DNA of 64,000 nt from contig NZ_FZPC01000015.1 in the NCBI RefSeq assembly GCF_900187975.1, positions 62,001 to 126,000 on the forward strand. Reading direction: 5' to 3'. Shown in pieces: positions 42,615 to 51,724 of the stretch (position 1 is the stretch's first letter; every line of letters starts with the position of its first letter). The position numbers and the translations under genes are program-made. The notes below the pieces were generated by a model, which was given only the letters and a program-made list of their open reading frames with translations, was not told where the DNA came from and searched no databases. This stretch comes from Pseudomonas delhiensis. Its GTDB lineage: Bacteria; Pseudomonadota; Gammaproteobacteria; Pseudomonadales; Pseudomonadaceae.

Positions 42615-43280
42615 CTAGCGGCGCAGGTAGGCGGCGAAGTCGATGTCGCCGGCGCTGAGGATGGCCTGCACCCGGTTGTGCACCTTGAGCTTGCGCAGGA
42701 TCGCCGAGACGTGGGCCTTCACCGTGGTCTCGGCGATCTCCAGGTTGTAGGCGATCTGCTTGTTCGATTCGCCCTTGGTCATGCGCTCCAGCACCAGCAG
42801 CTGCTTGCGCGTCAGCGCCTGCAGCAGCTCCGGCGGAATGCCGTGCTCCTCGTGGCCGCTGCGCCGCGGCGAGGCCTTCTGGGTGCGGATGATGTCCGAG
42901 GGCAGGTAGACGTTGCCGTTGAGGATCTGCTCGATGGCCTCGGTCATCTGCGCCCGCGGCGAGGACTTGGTGATGAAGCCCACCGCGCCGTAGGTGATGG
43001 CCTGCAGCACCACCTGCTTGTCCTGCTCGGCGGAGACGATCACCACCGGGATGGTCGGCGCCTCGTTGCGCAGGTTCATCAGGCCGCTCAGGCCGTGCAT
43101 GCCGGGCATGTTCAGGTCGAGCAGGATCAGGTCCAGGTCGTCGTGCTCCTGGGTCAGGCCCAGGGCGCTGTCCAGGTCGGCGGTCTCCATCACTTCGCTG
43201 CCGGGGAAGCCGTCGGCGATGACGTTGTGGATGGCCTCGCGGAACAGCGGGTGATCGTCGGCGATCAGGATCTTGTACAT
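42615..43280 (-). CDS. erbR: ErbR/AgmR (PedR1)-type LuxR response regulator
   Basis: A 221-residue regulator. Receiver domain: [12 protein letters not shown], phospho-acceptor Asp55 in [14 protein letters not shown], Ser in VVIVSAEQ, Lys in GFITKSS. LuxR output: [45 protein letters not shown]. It corresponds to AgmR/ErbR, the activator of PQQ-dependent ethanol/alcohol oxidation in Pseudomonas. GAGGTG lies before ATG 43280, with a near Crc/Hfq motif (AACAACGA). Its probable targets include the ABC block just upstream, which shares an AGTACCAARGTAG motif. Confidence 0.92.
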   Translation of the reverse strand: MYKILIADDHPLFREAIHNVIADGFPGSEVMETADLDSALGLTQEHDDLDLILLDLNMPGMHGLSGLMNLRNEAPTIPVVIVSAEQDKQVVLQAITYGAVGFITKSSPRAQMTEAIEQILNGNVYLPSDIIRTQKASPRRSGHEEHGIPPELLQALTRKQLLVLERMTKGESNKQIAYNLEIAETTVKAHVSAILRKLKVHNRVQAILSAGDIDFAAYLRR

Positions 43281-43332
43281 GGCCTACACCTCGTTGTTGT
43301 CGTTATGGCGGCGGCTAGCCGTTGGGTTGCGC

Positions 43333-43869
43333 TCAGGGGAAGGGCCGTGGCTGGGCGTCCTGCAGGGGCAGGCCGGCCTGTTCCCAGGCGTCCACCCCGT
43401 CACGGTACCAGTAGAGGTTGGAATAGCCCAGCGCGTGGGCGCGCCTGACCGCGTTCCAGCTCGCCCAGCAGTCCGAGCGGCAGTAGAACACCAGCGGGCG
43501 CGTCGGGTCGCCCTCGCTGAGTTGCCGCAGGTTCTCGCGGAAGTAGGCCAGCCAGGGCGCGCTCAGCACGCCGTCGCCGGTGTTGGCCAGCCACAGGCTG
43601 CCGGGCAGGTTGCGGTGCGCTTCGTTGGCCACGAACTGGCCGTTGAGCCAGGTGCGGCGGTACACGTCCACCAGGCGCGTGCGCGGCTCGCGCGCCAGCA
43701 GCGCGCGCAGGGCGGCGGTGTCCAGGGTGGTGGCGTGGTCGGCGCTGGCCGGGGTCGGGCTGCGGTACTGGCTGGTGCGGTAGCCGTCGCTGGAGAACAG
43801 CGCTTCGTCCGCATGGGCCAGGGGCAGGCCCAGCAGCGCGCAGAGCAGGGCAGGGGCTAGGCGAGGCAT
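43333..43869 (-). CDS. PQQ-associated CXXCW-motif rhodanese-like protein
   Basis: A 178-residue secreted protein with signal peptide MPRLAPALLCALLGLPLAHA. A rhodanese-like fold ends in PLVFYCRSDCWASWNAVRRAHALGYSNLYWYRDGVDAWEQAGLPL; the cysteine-tryptophan motif CRSDCW is the hallmark of the PQQ-dependent-catabolism-associated family. It is the last gene of the ABC block and precedes erbR. Role inferred: periplasmic redox or sulfur handling linked to PQQ dehydrogenases. The enzyme activity has not been defined for the family as far as I know. Confidence 0.88.
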   Translation of the reverse strand: MPRLAPALLCALLGLPLAHADEALFSSDGYRTSQYRSPTPASADHATTLDTAALRALLAREPRTRLVDVYRRTWLNGQFVANEAHRNLPGSLWLANTGDGVLSAPWLAYFRENLRQLSEGDPTRPLVFYCRSDCWASWNAVRRAHALGYSNLYWYRDGVDAWEQAGLPLQDAQPRPFP

Positions 43870-43956
43870 GGTGGCATCTCGATATTTATTCTTCTGCCCG
43901 CCATTACATGCCAGGGGCGCTGCTTTGGAAATTCGACGTCCGGAGGGTTGATCCAG

Positions 43957-43970
43957 TACCAAAGTAGGAG
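43957..43970. promoter_or_regulatory. Candidate ErbR/EraR site GTACCAAAGTAGGA
   Basis: Between the permease stop and the CXXCW gene. With its flanks it reads AGTACCAAAGTAGGAGAT, and closely matches AGTACCAAGGTAGTAGAT at 47814-47831. A shared regulator site is inferred. Confidence 0.5.
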
Positions 43971-43973
43971 ATT

Positions 43974-44788
43974 TCACCCCTTGCGCAGCGCCGCGTGCTG
44001 CGGGTTGAAGGTCAGCACCGCCAGGCCCGCGAACAGCAGCGTCAGCCCCAGGCACACCGCCAGCGCCAGCGGGTTGAAGCGCTGGTACAGGGCGAAGCGC
44101 ACCAGCTCCACGGCGTGGCTGAAGGGGTTGAGCGCACACAGCCAGTACAGGCCCACGCTGGCCTCGCGCATCTTCCATAGCGGGTAGAGCGCCGAGGACA
44201 GGAAGAACAGCGGGAAGATCACGAAGTTCATCACCCCGGCGAAGTTCTCCAGTTGGCGGATGGCGTTGGACAGCAGCAGGCCCAGGGCGCTCAGCAGCAG
44301 GGCCGCCAGCAGCAGCGCCGGCAGCGCCGCCAGCAGCCCCCAGGCCGGCGGCTGCACGCCGTAGAGCCAGGCGATGGCGAGGAAGGCGTACACCTGCAGC
44401 AGCGACACCAGCGCCGTGGCCAGCAGCTTGCCGGCCAGCAGGAAGGCGCGCGGCAGCGGGCTGGTGAGCAGCACGCGCATGCTGCCCATCTCGCGGTCGT
44501 AGACCATCGACAGCGAGCCCTGCATGCCGTTGAACAGCAGGATCATGCAGCACAGCCCGGGGACTATGTACGTCTCGTAGGTGACGTAGGTGTCGTAGGG
44601 CTCGATGATCGAGATGCCCAGCGCGGCGCGAAAGCCCGCGGCGAACACCAGCAGCCACAGCAGCGGGCGCACCAGGGCGCTGAGGAAGCGCGAGCGCTGC
44701 AGCACGAAGCGCAGCCACTCGCGCACCACGATGCCGCGCAGGCACTGCCAGTAGGCGGCCGGGCCGAAGCCGATGGCGTCGCAGGCTC

Positions 44789-44792
<4 letters not shown>
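43974..44792 (-). CDS. pedC: ABC-2 type permease of the PQQ-associated alcohol transporter
   Basis: A 272-residue membrane protein with six hydrophobic segments of the ABC-2 exporter type (FLSALVRPLLWLLVFAAGFRAALG, IVPGLCCMILLFNGMQGSLSMVYDREMGSMRVLLTSPLPR, FAGVMNFVIFPLFFLSSALYPLWKM). The conserved YDREMGSMRxLLTSPLPR loop couples to the ATPase. ATG 44792 overlaps the ATPase stop by four bases (ATGA). It matches the PedC-like permease of PQQ alcohol-dehydrogenase clusters and probably exports a product or toxic alcohol/aldehyde. Direction of transport is inferred from the ABC-2 family. Confidence 0.9.
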
Positions 44793-45516
<724 letters not shown>

Positions 45517-45520
<4 letters not shown>

Positions 45521-46518
45521 GGCGTCACCACCACGCCCCAGGGGTAGCGCCCGACCTTGATCGAACGGGTCACCTTGAGGTCCTTCACGTCGATCACCGA
45601 GACGTCGCCGCTGACGCCGTTGGTGGCCAGCAGCAGGCTCTCGTCCGGGTTGAACGCCAGGTGCCAGACGCGGCGGCCCACCAGCAGGTAGTCGAGCACC
45701 TCGAAGGTCTTGGCATCCACCACCGCCACGTGGTTGGCCGGGCCCAGGGCGACGAAGGCGTACCTGCCGTCGCTGGTCAGCTTCACGCCCACCGGCTGGA
45801 TCTTGTCCGGGTGCACGCCCTTGATGGCGAAGCGCAGGCTCTTGAGGATCCTGCGGCTGGCCACGTCCACCACGCTGACGCTGCCGCCGATCTCCGCCGA
45901 CACCCAGACCTGGCTGCCGTCCTTGTTGAACTCCGCGTGGCGTGGGCGCTGGTCCACCAGGGTGCTGTCCACCAGCTTCTGCGTGGCGGTGTCGATCCAG
46001 TGCAGCATGTTGGTGGTCTCGCTGGTGTTCACCGCCCACTTGCCGTCCGGGCTCACCGCCATGCCCTCGGGCTCCACGCCCACGTCGATCTGGCCGAGCA
46101 CCTGGGCGGTCTGGGTGTCCACCACGGTCACCAGCGCGTCGTCCTCGTTGGAGACGTACAGCCAGCGGTCGTTGGGGTGCAGGGCGAACTGCTCGGGGTC
46201 GGCGCCGGAGGGCAGCTGCCTGATGATCTTGCCGCTGGCCAGGTCCATCACCTGCACGGTGTCGGAGTCGCTGGCGCAGATGTACAGCAGCTTGTTGTCG
46301 TGGGACAGCGCCAGGCCGCGCGGGCGCTTGCCGGTGTCCAGGGTGCCGGTGACGGTCATGCTGTCCAGGTCGATGACGCTGATGTTGTTGTCCTTCTCGT
46401 TGGACACGTAGGCCTTGGCGGCGAAGGCCGGCGACGCCAGGCTCAGCGCGGCGGCCAGCAGGGAAGGGGCCAGGGCGGCTGGGAACATGGCAGGTCGGAA
46501 AATGGCGGCTCGGAACAT
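45517..46518 (-). CDS. PQQ-associated YVTN/beta-propeller repeat protein
   Basis: A 333-residue exported protein with signal sequence near MFPAALAPSLLAAALSLASPAFA. Seven-bladed propeller repeats are visible (AKAYVSNEKDNNISVIDLDSMTVTGTLDTGKRPRGLALSHDNKLLYI; RWLYVSNEDDALVTVVDTQTAQVLGQIDVGVEPEGMAVSPDGKW; and more). It belongs with the ABC block in PQQ alcohol-dehydrogenase clusters. Probably a periplasmic scaffold or ligand protein. ATG 46518 has TGGAGA seven bases upstream. Confidence 0.9.
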
Positions 46519-46531
46519 GGGGTGTCTCCAG

Positions 46532-47734
46532 TCAGGGCTTGGCGTCGGCGAGGTGGCAGCGGCTTTCCGGGGCATCCAGGCCGAGGCTGTCGAGTTCGCT
46601 TTCGGGGTGCAGGAAGCCTTCCTGCGGCGAGGTGCTGACCAGCGCGCGCGGCTGCACCAGGGGGATGGGCTGGCGCAGCTGGCCGTCCCAGGGGCGGTAG
46701 CTGAGCCGGTAGCCCTTGAAGCCGTCCAGCGGCAGGTCCGGCGACAGCGCCAGGGCGCGGATGGCCATGGGCTCGGCGCTGCGCAGGCGCGTCACGGCGC
46801 TGGCCACGCTGCGCACGGCGACCCAGGCGGCGAAATCGCGGTCGTTCATCCAGCGCCTGGCGTGTTCCTCGAAGCGCTTCTGCAGCTGCGCCGCGCCGAA
46901 GGTCTCCACCGTCTTGTGCCAGCCCGTGGCCACCAGGCCCTGGGTGCCGGCCACCGGGCGCGGCAGCCAGGTGTTGTAGGGCACGTACTCGCCGAAGTCG
47001 CCGTGCTCGTCGGCCACCAGCACCGCGTCGTAGTCGTCGGCCTGGGTGAACAGCGGCATGTCGGCCTGGGCGCTGCGGCGCTGGTCGTTGGCGAAGGTGA
47101 AGGCCTTCTCCTCGACGATCTTCGCCCCGAAGCGCCTGGCCGAGCGGCGCAGGGCGGCGGCGTAGGCCTGGTCCTCGGGGCGCTGGCCGACCACCAGCAA
47201 CCAGCGCGTCCACTTGCGCAGCACCAGGAACTGGGTGAGGGCGTCGGTCAGCATCAGCCGGCTGGGCAGGGTGTGCAGCACGTTGGCCGGGCACTGGTCG
47301 GCGCGCAGCTCGTCGTCGGCGGCGCCGGCGTTGAACAGCAGGCTGTCCGGCAGCGCGGCGGCCAGCTGGCGCAGGCTGTCGGCCGGGGCGTTGACCACGA
47401 ACAGGCGCAGGCCGTCGTCGTGCAGCTTGCGCGCCTCGGCCAGCAACTGCTGCGCATCGGCGCTGGTGGCCGTGACCAGGCTGTAGCGCTGCCTGAGGAA
47501 GCGCCCGGTGGTGTTGCTGTCGTCGATGGCCAGCTCGGCGCCGCGCAGGCCGGCGTCGGTGGGCTCGGGGATGACGTTCGACAGCAGCGGGCCGGGGTCG
47601 GGCGTGTAGCCGAGGTAGGCGATGCGCACCTGCAGCTCGGCCGGGGCCTCCTCGGCACGCACGTCCAGGCAGAGCAGGGCGGCGCAGGCGACCGCCAGCA
47701 GGTAGGCCACGCCGTGCAGGGCGAACTGGCGCAT
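46532..47734 (-). CDS. Periplasmic binding protein of the PQQ-associated ABC system
   Basis: A 400-residue exported protein (MRQFALHGVAYLLAVACAALLCLDVRA) with a branched-chain-amino-acid-receptor-like fold: IAYLGYTPDPGPLLSNVIPEPTDAGLRGAELAIDDSNTTGRFL. Unusually, it is coupled to an exporter-type permease rather than an importer. ATG 47734 is preceded by TGGAG; ATG 47746 overlaps the Crc/Hfq motif. First gene of the minus-strand block, divergent from eraS. It may be a sensor or loading protein rather than a classical uptake receptor. Confidence 0.9.
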   Translation of the reverse strand: MRQFALHGVAYLLAVACAALLCLDVRAEEAPAELQVRIAYLGYTPDPGPLLSNVIPEPTDAGLRGAELAIDDSNTTGRFLRQRYSLVTATSADAQQLLAEARKLHDDGLRLFVVNAPADSLRQLAAALPDSLLFNAGAADDELRADQCPANVLHTLPSRLMLTDALTQFLVLRKWTRWLLVVGQRPEDQAYAAALRRSARRFGAKIVEEKAFTFANDQRRSAQADMPLFTQADDYDAVLVADEHGDFGEYVPYNTWLPRPVAGTQGLVATGWHKTVETFGAAQLQKRFEEHARRWMNDRDFAAWVAVRSVASAVTRLRSAEPMAIRALALSPDLPLDGFKGYRLSYRPWDGQLRQPIPLVQPRALVSTSPQEGFLHPESELDSLGLDAPESRCHLADAKP

Positions 47735-47745
47735 GGGCGACTCCA

Positions 47746-47753
47746 TTGTTGTT
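47746..47753 (-). promoter_or_regulatory. Hfq/Crc CA motif of the ABC block
   Basis: AACAACAA on the minus strand, immediately before the TGGAG ribosome site of the binding-protein gene. Confidence 0.65.
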
Positions 47754-47814
47754 GTGTCGCCAGCATAGGAACGCGTCAGGGGCCGGGAAATATGCAGAAA
47801 GTACCGCCGGGGCA

Positions 47815-47828
47815 GTACCAAGGTAGTA
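47815..47828. promoter_or_regulatory. Candidate ErbR/EraR site GTACCAAGGTAGTA
   Basis: Located in the 158-bp gap between the divergent binding-protein and small-peptide/eraS genes. A partial second copy (AGTACCGCCGG) lies 15 bp to the left. It matches 43957-43970. Confidence 0.52.
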
Positions 47829-47865
47829 GATCGCCGCCCGCGGCCGCGCCCTAGCATGGCCCTAC

Positions 47866-47873
47866 AACAACAA
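47866..47873 (+). promoter_or_regulatory. Hfq/Crc CA motif of the eraS operon
   Basis: AACAACAA, 20 bases before ATG 47893, followed by AAGACAACGGGAG including the ribosome site. Confidence 0.62.
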
Positions 47874-47892
47874 AGACAACGGGAGCCGAGCC

Positions 47893-48033
47893 ATGCGTAT
47901 CGCCGTCACCCTGGTACTGCCCATCCTGCTGATCCTCAGCCTGCTGGGCTTCGACTTCATGTACAGCCTGCACACCCGCCCCGGCGTGCCCACCGTCTGC
48001 ATCGCCGGCCAGCCCTGCCGCGTGGGGCCGTGA
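47893..48033 (+). CDS. 46-residue single-pass membrane peptide upstream of eraS
   Basis: MRIAVTLVLPILLILSLLGF starts a protein with one hydrophobic segment (residues about 4-22) and a short outer tail with two cysteines (VCIAGQPC). GGGAG lies eight bases before the ATG and the eraS start follows 10 bp after the stop, so it is co-translated with the sensor. It may be an accessory membrane peptide modulating EraS. Family not recognised. Confidence 0.6.
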   Translation: MRIAVTLVLPILLILSLLGFDFMYSLHTRPGVPTVCIAGQPCRVGP

Positions 48034-48042
48034 GGCGCGGCC

Positions 48043-49293
48043 ATGTCGGCGCTGTGGCGGATCAACCTGTTGGTCGGGCTGTTCTTCGCCCTGGTGGCCG
48101 CGCTGTGCGTGGCCGTGCTGCTGCACCAGGGCGACGAGGACGTGCGCCGCGAGCTGGACGCCGCCCGCGCGGTGGTGGAATACCTGCGCGAGGCGGCCCT
48201 GCGCGACCCGGCCAGCCTCGACCAGAGCCTGACCGGCGGCCTGCGCCACGTGCGCGTGCACTGGCTCGACCAGCCGCCGCCGGCGCCCCGCGGCTGGCTG
48301 GACGAATGGCTGGCGGCGCGCCTGTACCCGGACGTGTACCGCGCCGAGCCACTGCAGCTGGCCGACGGCCGCCGCGTGCAGCTGAGCGTGGACCCGCGCG
48401 ACGAGATCGACGAGGTCCGCGACTCCCTGGTGCAGTTGCTGGCGCTGTTCGGCGTAGCCCTGGCGGTCAGCCTGCTGGCCATCCGCTGGGCGGTGCATGG
48501 TGGGCTGCGGGTGGTGGAGCAGTTGCAGGCCGCGTTCGGCGAGATCGCCCAGGGCCGCCTGCAGGTGCGCCTGCCCGGCCATTCGCTGCCGGAGGCGCAG
48601 CGCCTGGCCGGGCGCTTCAACGGCATGGCCGAGGCCCTGGAGCGCGCCTGCCAGGAAAACGCCGAGCTGACCCGCTCGCTGCTGGCCGTGCAGGAGCGCG
48701 AGCGCCAGGAACTGGCCCAGGCCCTGCACGACGACATCGGCCAGTACCTGGCCGGCATCCGCGCGCAACTCTTCCTGCTGCACAGCCTCCACGACCAACC
48801 CGCCGCGCAACCCACCCTGGAACGCATGGACCAGCACTGCCGCGGCCTCAACGACAGCTTCCGGGCTCTGATCCGCGACCTCTACCCGGTGGTGCTGGAA
48901 CACCTGGCCCTGGACGAAGCGGTGCGCGCCTACGTCGAGGACTGGCAGGCCAGCCAGGGCATCGCCTGCACCCTGCACCTGGCCGAGCGCCTGCCGGCCC
49001 TCGACGACGCGGCCAAGGCGAACCTGTACCGCCTGCTGCAGGAAGCCCTGACCAACGTCGCCCGCCACGCCGGCGCCAGCCGCGTGTGGGTGCGCCTGCA
49101 AGCGCGCGGCGGCTACCTGTACCTGGGCGTGCGCGACGACGGCCGCGGCAGCGACGGCCCGCCACGCGCCGGCATCGGCCTGCGCTCCATGCGCGAGCGC
49201 GCCCGCTGCCTGGGCGGCGAGCTGCAACTGCGCAGCCAGCCCGGCCTGGGCCTGGCGCTGCGCCTGCGGGTGCCGCTGCCGGCAGCGGCATGA
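48043..49293 (+). CDS. eraS: EraS/ExaD-type sensor histidine kinase
   Basis: A 416-residue membrane kinase. The first membrane helix is residues about 8-27, the periplasmic part about 28-130, the second helix about 132-152 (LLALFGVALAVSLLAIRWAV), then HAMP, the HisKA_3 H-box QERERQELAQALHDDIGQYLAGIRAQLFLL, and the ATPase domain (EALTNVARHAGASRVWV; RDDGRG; GIGLRSMRERARCLGGEL). This is the NarX/LiaS class. It pairs with the response regulator 13 bp downstream. By gene order it corresponds to EraS/ExaD, needed for ethanol-induced PQQ dehydrogenase expression. Confidence 0.9.
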   Translation: MSALWRINLLVGLFFALVAALCVAVLLHQGDEDVRRELDAARAVVEYLREAALRDPASLDQSLTGGLRHVRVHWLDQPPPAPRGWLDEWLAARLYPDVYRAEPLQLADGRRVQLSVDPRDEIDEVRDSLVQLLALFGVALAVSLLAIRWAVHGGLRVVEQLQAAFGEIAQGRLQVRLPGHSLPEAQRLAGRFNGMAEALERACQENAELTRSLLAVQERERQELAQALHDDIGQYLAGIRAQLFLLHSLHDQPAAQPTLERMDQHCRGLNDSFRALIRDLYPVVLEHLALDEAVRAYVEDWQASQGIACTLHLAERLPALDDAAKANLYRLLQEALTNVARHAGASRVWVRLQARGGYLYLGVRDDGRGSDGPPRAGIGLRSMRERARCLGGELQLRSQPGLGLALRLRVPLPAAA

Positions 49294-49306
49294 GAGGAGA
49301 AAAGCG

Positions 49307-49963
49307 ATGAAGATCCTGCTGGTGGACGACCATTTCGTGGTGCGCGAAGGCATAGCCGCCCTGCTGCGCGGCCTGCTGCCGGAAGCGGAAGTGCTGGAGG
49401 CGGCCGACGGCGAGGAAGCGCTGCAGGCGGTGCAGCGGGAAATCCCCGCGCTGGTCATCCTCGACATCGGCCTGCCGGGCATCAGCGGCCTGGAAGTCAC
49501 CCGCCGCCTGCGCCAGCGCCTGCCGCAACTGCGCGTGCTGTTCTTCAGCATGCACGACGAACTGCCCCTGGTCCGCCAGGCCCTGGACGCCGGCGCCGCC
49601 GGCTACGTGACCAAGGGCGCGGCCCCGGCAGTGCTGCTGGAAGCGGTGCGCCGGGTGCTGGCCGGCCAGCTCTACATCGAGCAACCCCTGGCCACCCGCC
49701 TGGCCTGCCAGCCCCGCGGCCTGGAGCAGGGCGACCCGCGCCTGCACGGCCTGACCCGCCGCGAATTCGAAATCTTCGTCATGCTCGCCCGCGGCCTGCC
49801 GGTACGCCAGGTGGCCGAACACCTGTGCGTAAGCGCCAAGACCGTGTCCAACCATGTGACGCTGCTGAAGCAGAAGCTGCAGGTCAGTTCCCACGCGGAG
49901 CTGGTGCACCTGGCAATCGACAGCGGGGTATTGCGCGTGAGCGGCGAGGCACTGGCCGGGTAG
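49307..49963 (+). CDS. eraR: EraR/ExaE-type LuxR response regulator
   Basis: A 218-residue NarL-family regulator: LLVDDHFVVREGI, phospho-acceptor Asp53 in LVILDIGLPGISGLE, Ser in LFFSMHDE, Lys in GYVTKGA; output HTH LTRREFEIFVMLARGLPVRQVAEHLCVSAKTVSNHVTLLKQKL. Strong GAGGAGAAAAGCG before ATG 49307. Partner of EraS. It activates exaA-type promoters in P. aeruginosa; those targets are not in the window. Confidence 0.91.
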   Translation: MKILLVDDHFVVREGIAALLRGLLPEAEVLEAADGEEALQAVQREIPALVILDIGLPGISGLEVTRRLRQRLPQLRVLFFSMHDELPLVRQALDAGAAGYVTKGAAPAVLLEAVRRVLAGQLYIEQPLATRLACQPRGLEQGDPRLHGLTRREFEIFVMLARGLPVRQVAEHLCVSAKTVSNHVTLLKQKLQVSSHAELVHLAIDSGVLRVSGEALAG

Positions 49964-49998
49964 GGCGGCCCGTGCAGGGCAATGGCGTGGATGGGACC

Positions 49999-50161
49999 GT
50001 AGGGAATAACCGTTCGCGGTTATCCGCCGCCGGCCGTGCCACCGGGGCGTCCGGCATGGCCGGTGAATCCGATCGCGGACGGAGTGCTCCTACCCCGACA
50101 CCGCTGTCCCACCTGTAGGAGCGCGCCCTGCGCGCGATTCGCGGGCAGGGCGCGCTCCTAC
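49999..50161. repeat. Repeat cluster after eraR
   Basis: The gap 49964-50334 has no complete gene. It contains a GAATAACCGTTCGCGGTTAT unit (49999-50028), a GCGGACGGAGTGCTCCTAC remnant and a REP-type inverted pair (50115-50161). Confidence 0.8.
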
Positions 50162-50182
50162 GGCTGCATGGGCAACGCCACC

Positions 50183-50214
50183 GCAGGATGGCGTGGAGCG
50201 AAGCGATACCCATC
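50183..50214. repeat. Dispersed repeat with core GGAGCGAAGCGATACCCATC
   Basis: One of three copies (also 50685-50720 and 54149-54189). Two of them flank the higA gene in direct orientation. Confidence 0.78.
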
Positions 50215-50272
50215 TTCCCCCACGCATAACCAGCCCTGCGCCATTGGGTTTTCTATCTGCCTGTTGATCGGT

Positions 50273-50289
50273 GTGATGTATTGCATCAC
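50273..50289. promoter_or_regulatory. Candidate HigA operator
   Basis: GTGATG-tattg-CATCAC, a 17-bp palindrome 45 bp before higA. HigA antitoxins autoregulate through such dyads. Confidence 0.5.
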
Positions 50290-50318
50290 GCTTCGTCGAC
50301 TATCTTGATTACCACTGA
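50277..50318 (+). pseudogene. higB: Probable remnant of higB toxin
   Basis: The frame ending at TGA 50316-50318 reads IASRFVDYLDYH, which looks like a HigB start (MIASF-like) joined directly to a HigB end (VDYH-like), with the body missing. The position, 16 bp before higA, is where the toxin gene should end. Too short for certainty. Confidence 0.3.
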
Positions 50319-50334
50319 ACAGGAGGGGGCGCCC

Positions 50335-50622
50335 ATGGTCATGTTCAATCCACCACATCCTGGCGAAACCCTGCGCGAAGACGTGCTGCCGGCACTTGCC
50401 ATCAGCGTCACCGAACTGGCCCGCCGCCTGGGCTTCGCACGTGAAACCCTGTCGCGCGTCCTGCACGGCCGCGCACCCATCAGCCCGGACCTGGCCGTGC
50501 GCCTGGAGCTGGCCGGCATAGGCACGGCGCGGACCTGGCTCGGCGTGCAGGCCGACTATGACATCTGGCAGGCCAGGCACCGCGAGCAGCCACATATCGA
50601 GCGTTTCGCCGATATCGCCTGA
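50335..50622 (+). CDS. higA: HigA-family antitoxin (XRE helix-turn-helix)
   Basis: A 95-residue protein. MVMFNPPHPGETLREDVLPALAISVTELARRLGFARETLSRVLHGRAPISPDLAVRLELAGIGTARTWLGVQADYDIWQA is the typical HigA pattern: N-terminal NPPHPGE, helix-turn-helix, WLxxQxxYDLW. AGGAGG precedes ATG 50335. No intact toxin gene lies beside it; only a short possible remnant upstream. It is therefore an orphan antitoxin, possibly a solitary regulator, and is flanked by two copies of a dispersed repeat. Confidence 0.9.
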   Translation: MVMFNPPHPGETLREDVLPALAISVTELARRLGFARETLSRVLHGRAPISPDLAVRLELAGIGTARTWLGVQADYDIWQARHREQPHIERFADIA

Positions 50623-50629
50623 AGCTCGA

Positions 50630-50654
50630 AAGCCCTGCCGCGATGCGGGGTTTT
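50630..50654 (+). terminator. Terminator of higA
   Basis: CCCTGC / GCGGGG stem (one G-U pair) with a 6-base loop and a TTTT tail, flanked by AAA. Confidence 0.6.
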
Positions 50655-50684
50655 CCATTTCTGCAGCGTCCGGCGCGCGACTTC

Positions 50685-50720
50685 GCAGGATGGCGTGAAG
50701 CGATACCCATCGCCATGGCC
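50685..50720. repeat. Dispersed repeat copy 2
   Basis: GCAGGATGGCGTGAAGCGAT then ACCCATCGCCATGGCC; lacks four bases compared with the copies at 50183 and 54149. Confidence 0.75.
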
Positions 50721-50766
50721 AGATAGGTATCGCAAGCTCGACCCATCCTATGGAGATCGCTTCGGC

Positions 50767-51696
50767 TCAGCCCTCGAAAGTCACCGGCCGCAGCGGTGCG
50801 GTATTCACCTTCAGCTCGAACACATCCGGCCTTGCATAGTGGCCGCAGGCGTCGAAGTCGAGGTTGCCTTTGCTCAGCAGTGTCATGTCGAGGTCGGCGT
50901 ACAGCTCCGTCTCGCAATCGAATACCGGCCCGGCCAGCACTTCGCCCAAGGGGCTGACGATCATGCTGCCGCCGCGCATCACGTACTCGTCCTCCTGGAA
51001 GTCCAGGCCGAACGCCTTGCGGTGTTGTTGCGGGTACTCGCCCAGGCGGATCGCCTGGCAGGCCGAGAGCACGAACACCCGGCCCTCCAGGGCGATGTGG
51101 ACCATGGAGCTGGCCCAGGAAGGGCGGTCGTCGGCGGTAGGTGCGCAGTACAGCTGCACGCCCTGGGCGTACATGGCCTGGCGTAGCGCCGGCATGTAGT
51201 TCTCCCAGCAGATAACGCTGCCCAGCACGCCGAACCCGGTGTCCACCGGCTCTATCGTGGAGCCGTCACCGAAGCCCCAGATCAGCCGCTCCTGCCCGGT
51301 GGGCATCAGCTTGCGGTGGTAGCCGGCGATGCCGTGCTCTGGCGTGAGGGTCACCGCGGTGCAGTACAGGGTGCGGCCGAAGCGCTCGATGATGCCCACC
51401 ACCACGGTCACCCCGGTCTGTTCCACGCTTTCGGCGAGTCGCGCCAGTTCTGGCCCCGCCAGTTCGACGGCGCCCTCTACGTAGCGTTGGTAAAGTTCGC
51501 GCCCGGCGGCGCTACGGTTGCCCACCACGCTGCCGAAGGCCGCGCCTTTCGGGTAGCCGCCGATGAAGGCCTCGGGGAATACCGCCAGCTTCGCACCCTG
51601 TTCCGCCACGCGGCGCAGGATGGCGCAGGCCTTCTCGACGCTGGCCATTGGCTCGTAGGGAACGGAGGCGGCCTGGATGATCGCTACACGGGTCAT
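50767..51696 (-). CDS. Nitrilase
   Basis: A 309-residue carbon-nitrogen hydrolase with the catalytic triad Glu42 (FPEAF), Lys129 (YHRKLMPT) and Cys163 (VICWENY). The CWENYMP context and the following YAQGVQLYCAPTADDRPSW fit true nitrilases, which turn nitriles to carboxylic acids plus ammonia, rather than amidases. AGGAGT lies before ATG 51696. It lies 28 bp downstream of an MHS transporter gene on the same strand, so transport and hydrolysis of a nitrile or its acid are linked. The LysR gene at 53128 diverges from both. Confidence 0.93.
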   Translation of the reverse strand: MTRVAIIQAASVPYEPMASVEKACAILRRVAEQGAKLAVFPEAFIGGYPKGAAFGSVVGNRSAAGRELYQRYVEGAVELAGPELARLAESVEQTGVTVVVGIIERFGRTLYCTAVTLTPEHGIAGYHRKLMPTGQERLIWGFGDGSTIEPVDTGFGVLGSVICWENYMPALRQAMYAQGVQLYCAPTADDRPSWASSMVHIALEGRVFVLSACQAIRLGEYPQQHRKAFGLDFQEDEYVMRGGSMIVSPLGEVLAGPVFDCETELYADLDMTLLSKGNLDFDACGHYARPDVFELKVNTAPLRPVTFEG

Positions 51697-51724
51697 GGGA
51701 ACTCCTGACAGCTGGTGAAAAGGT

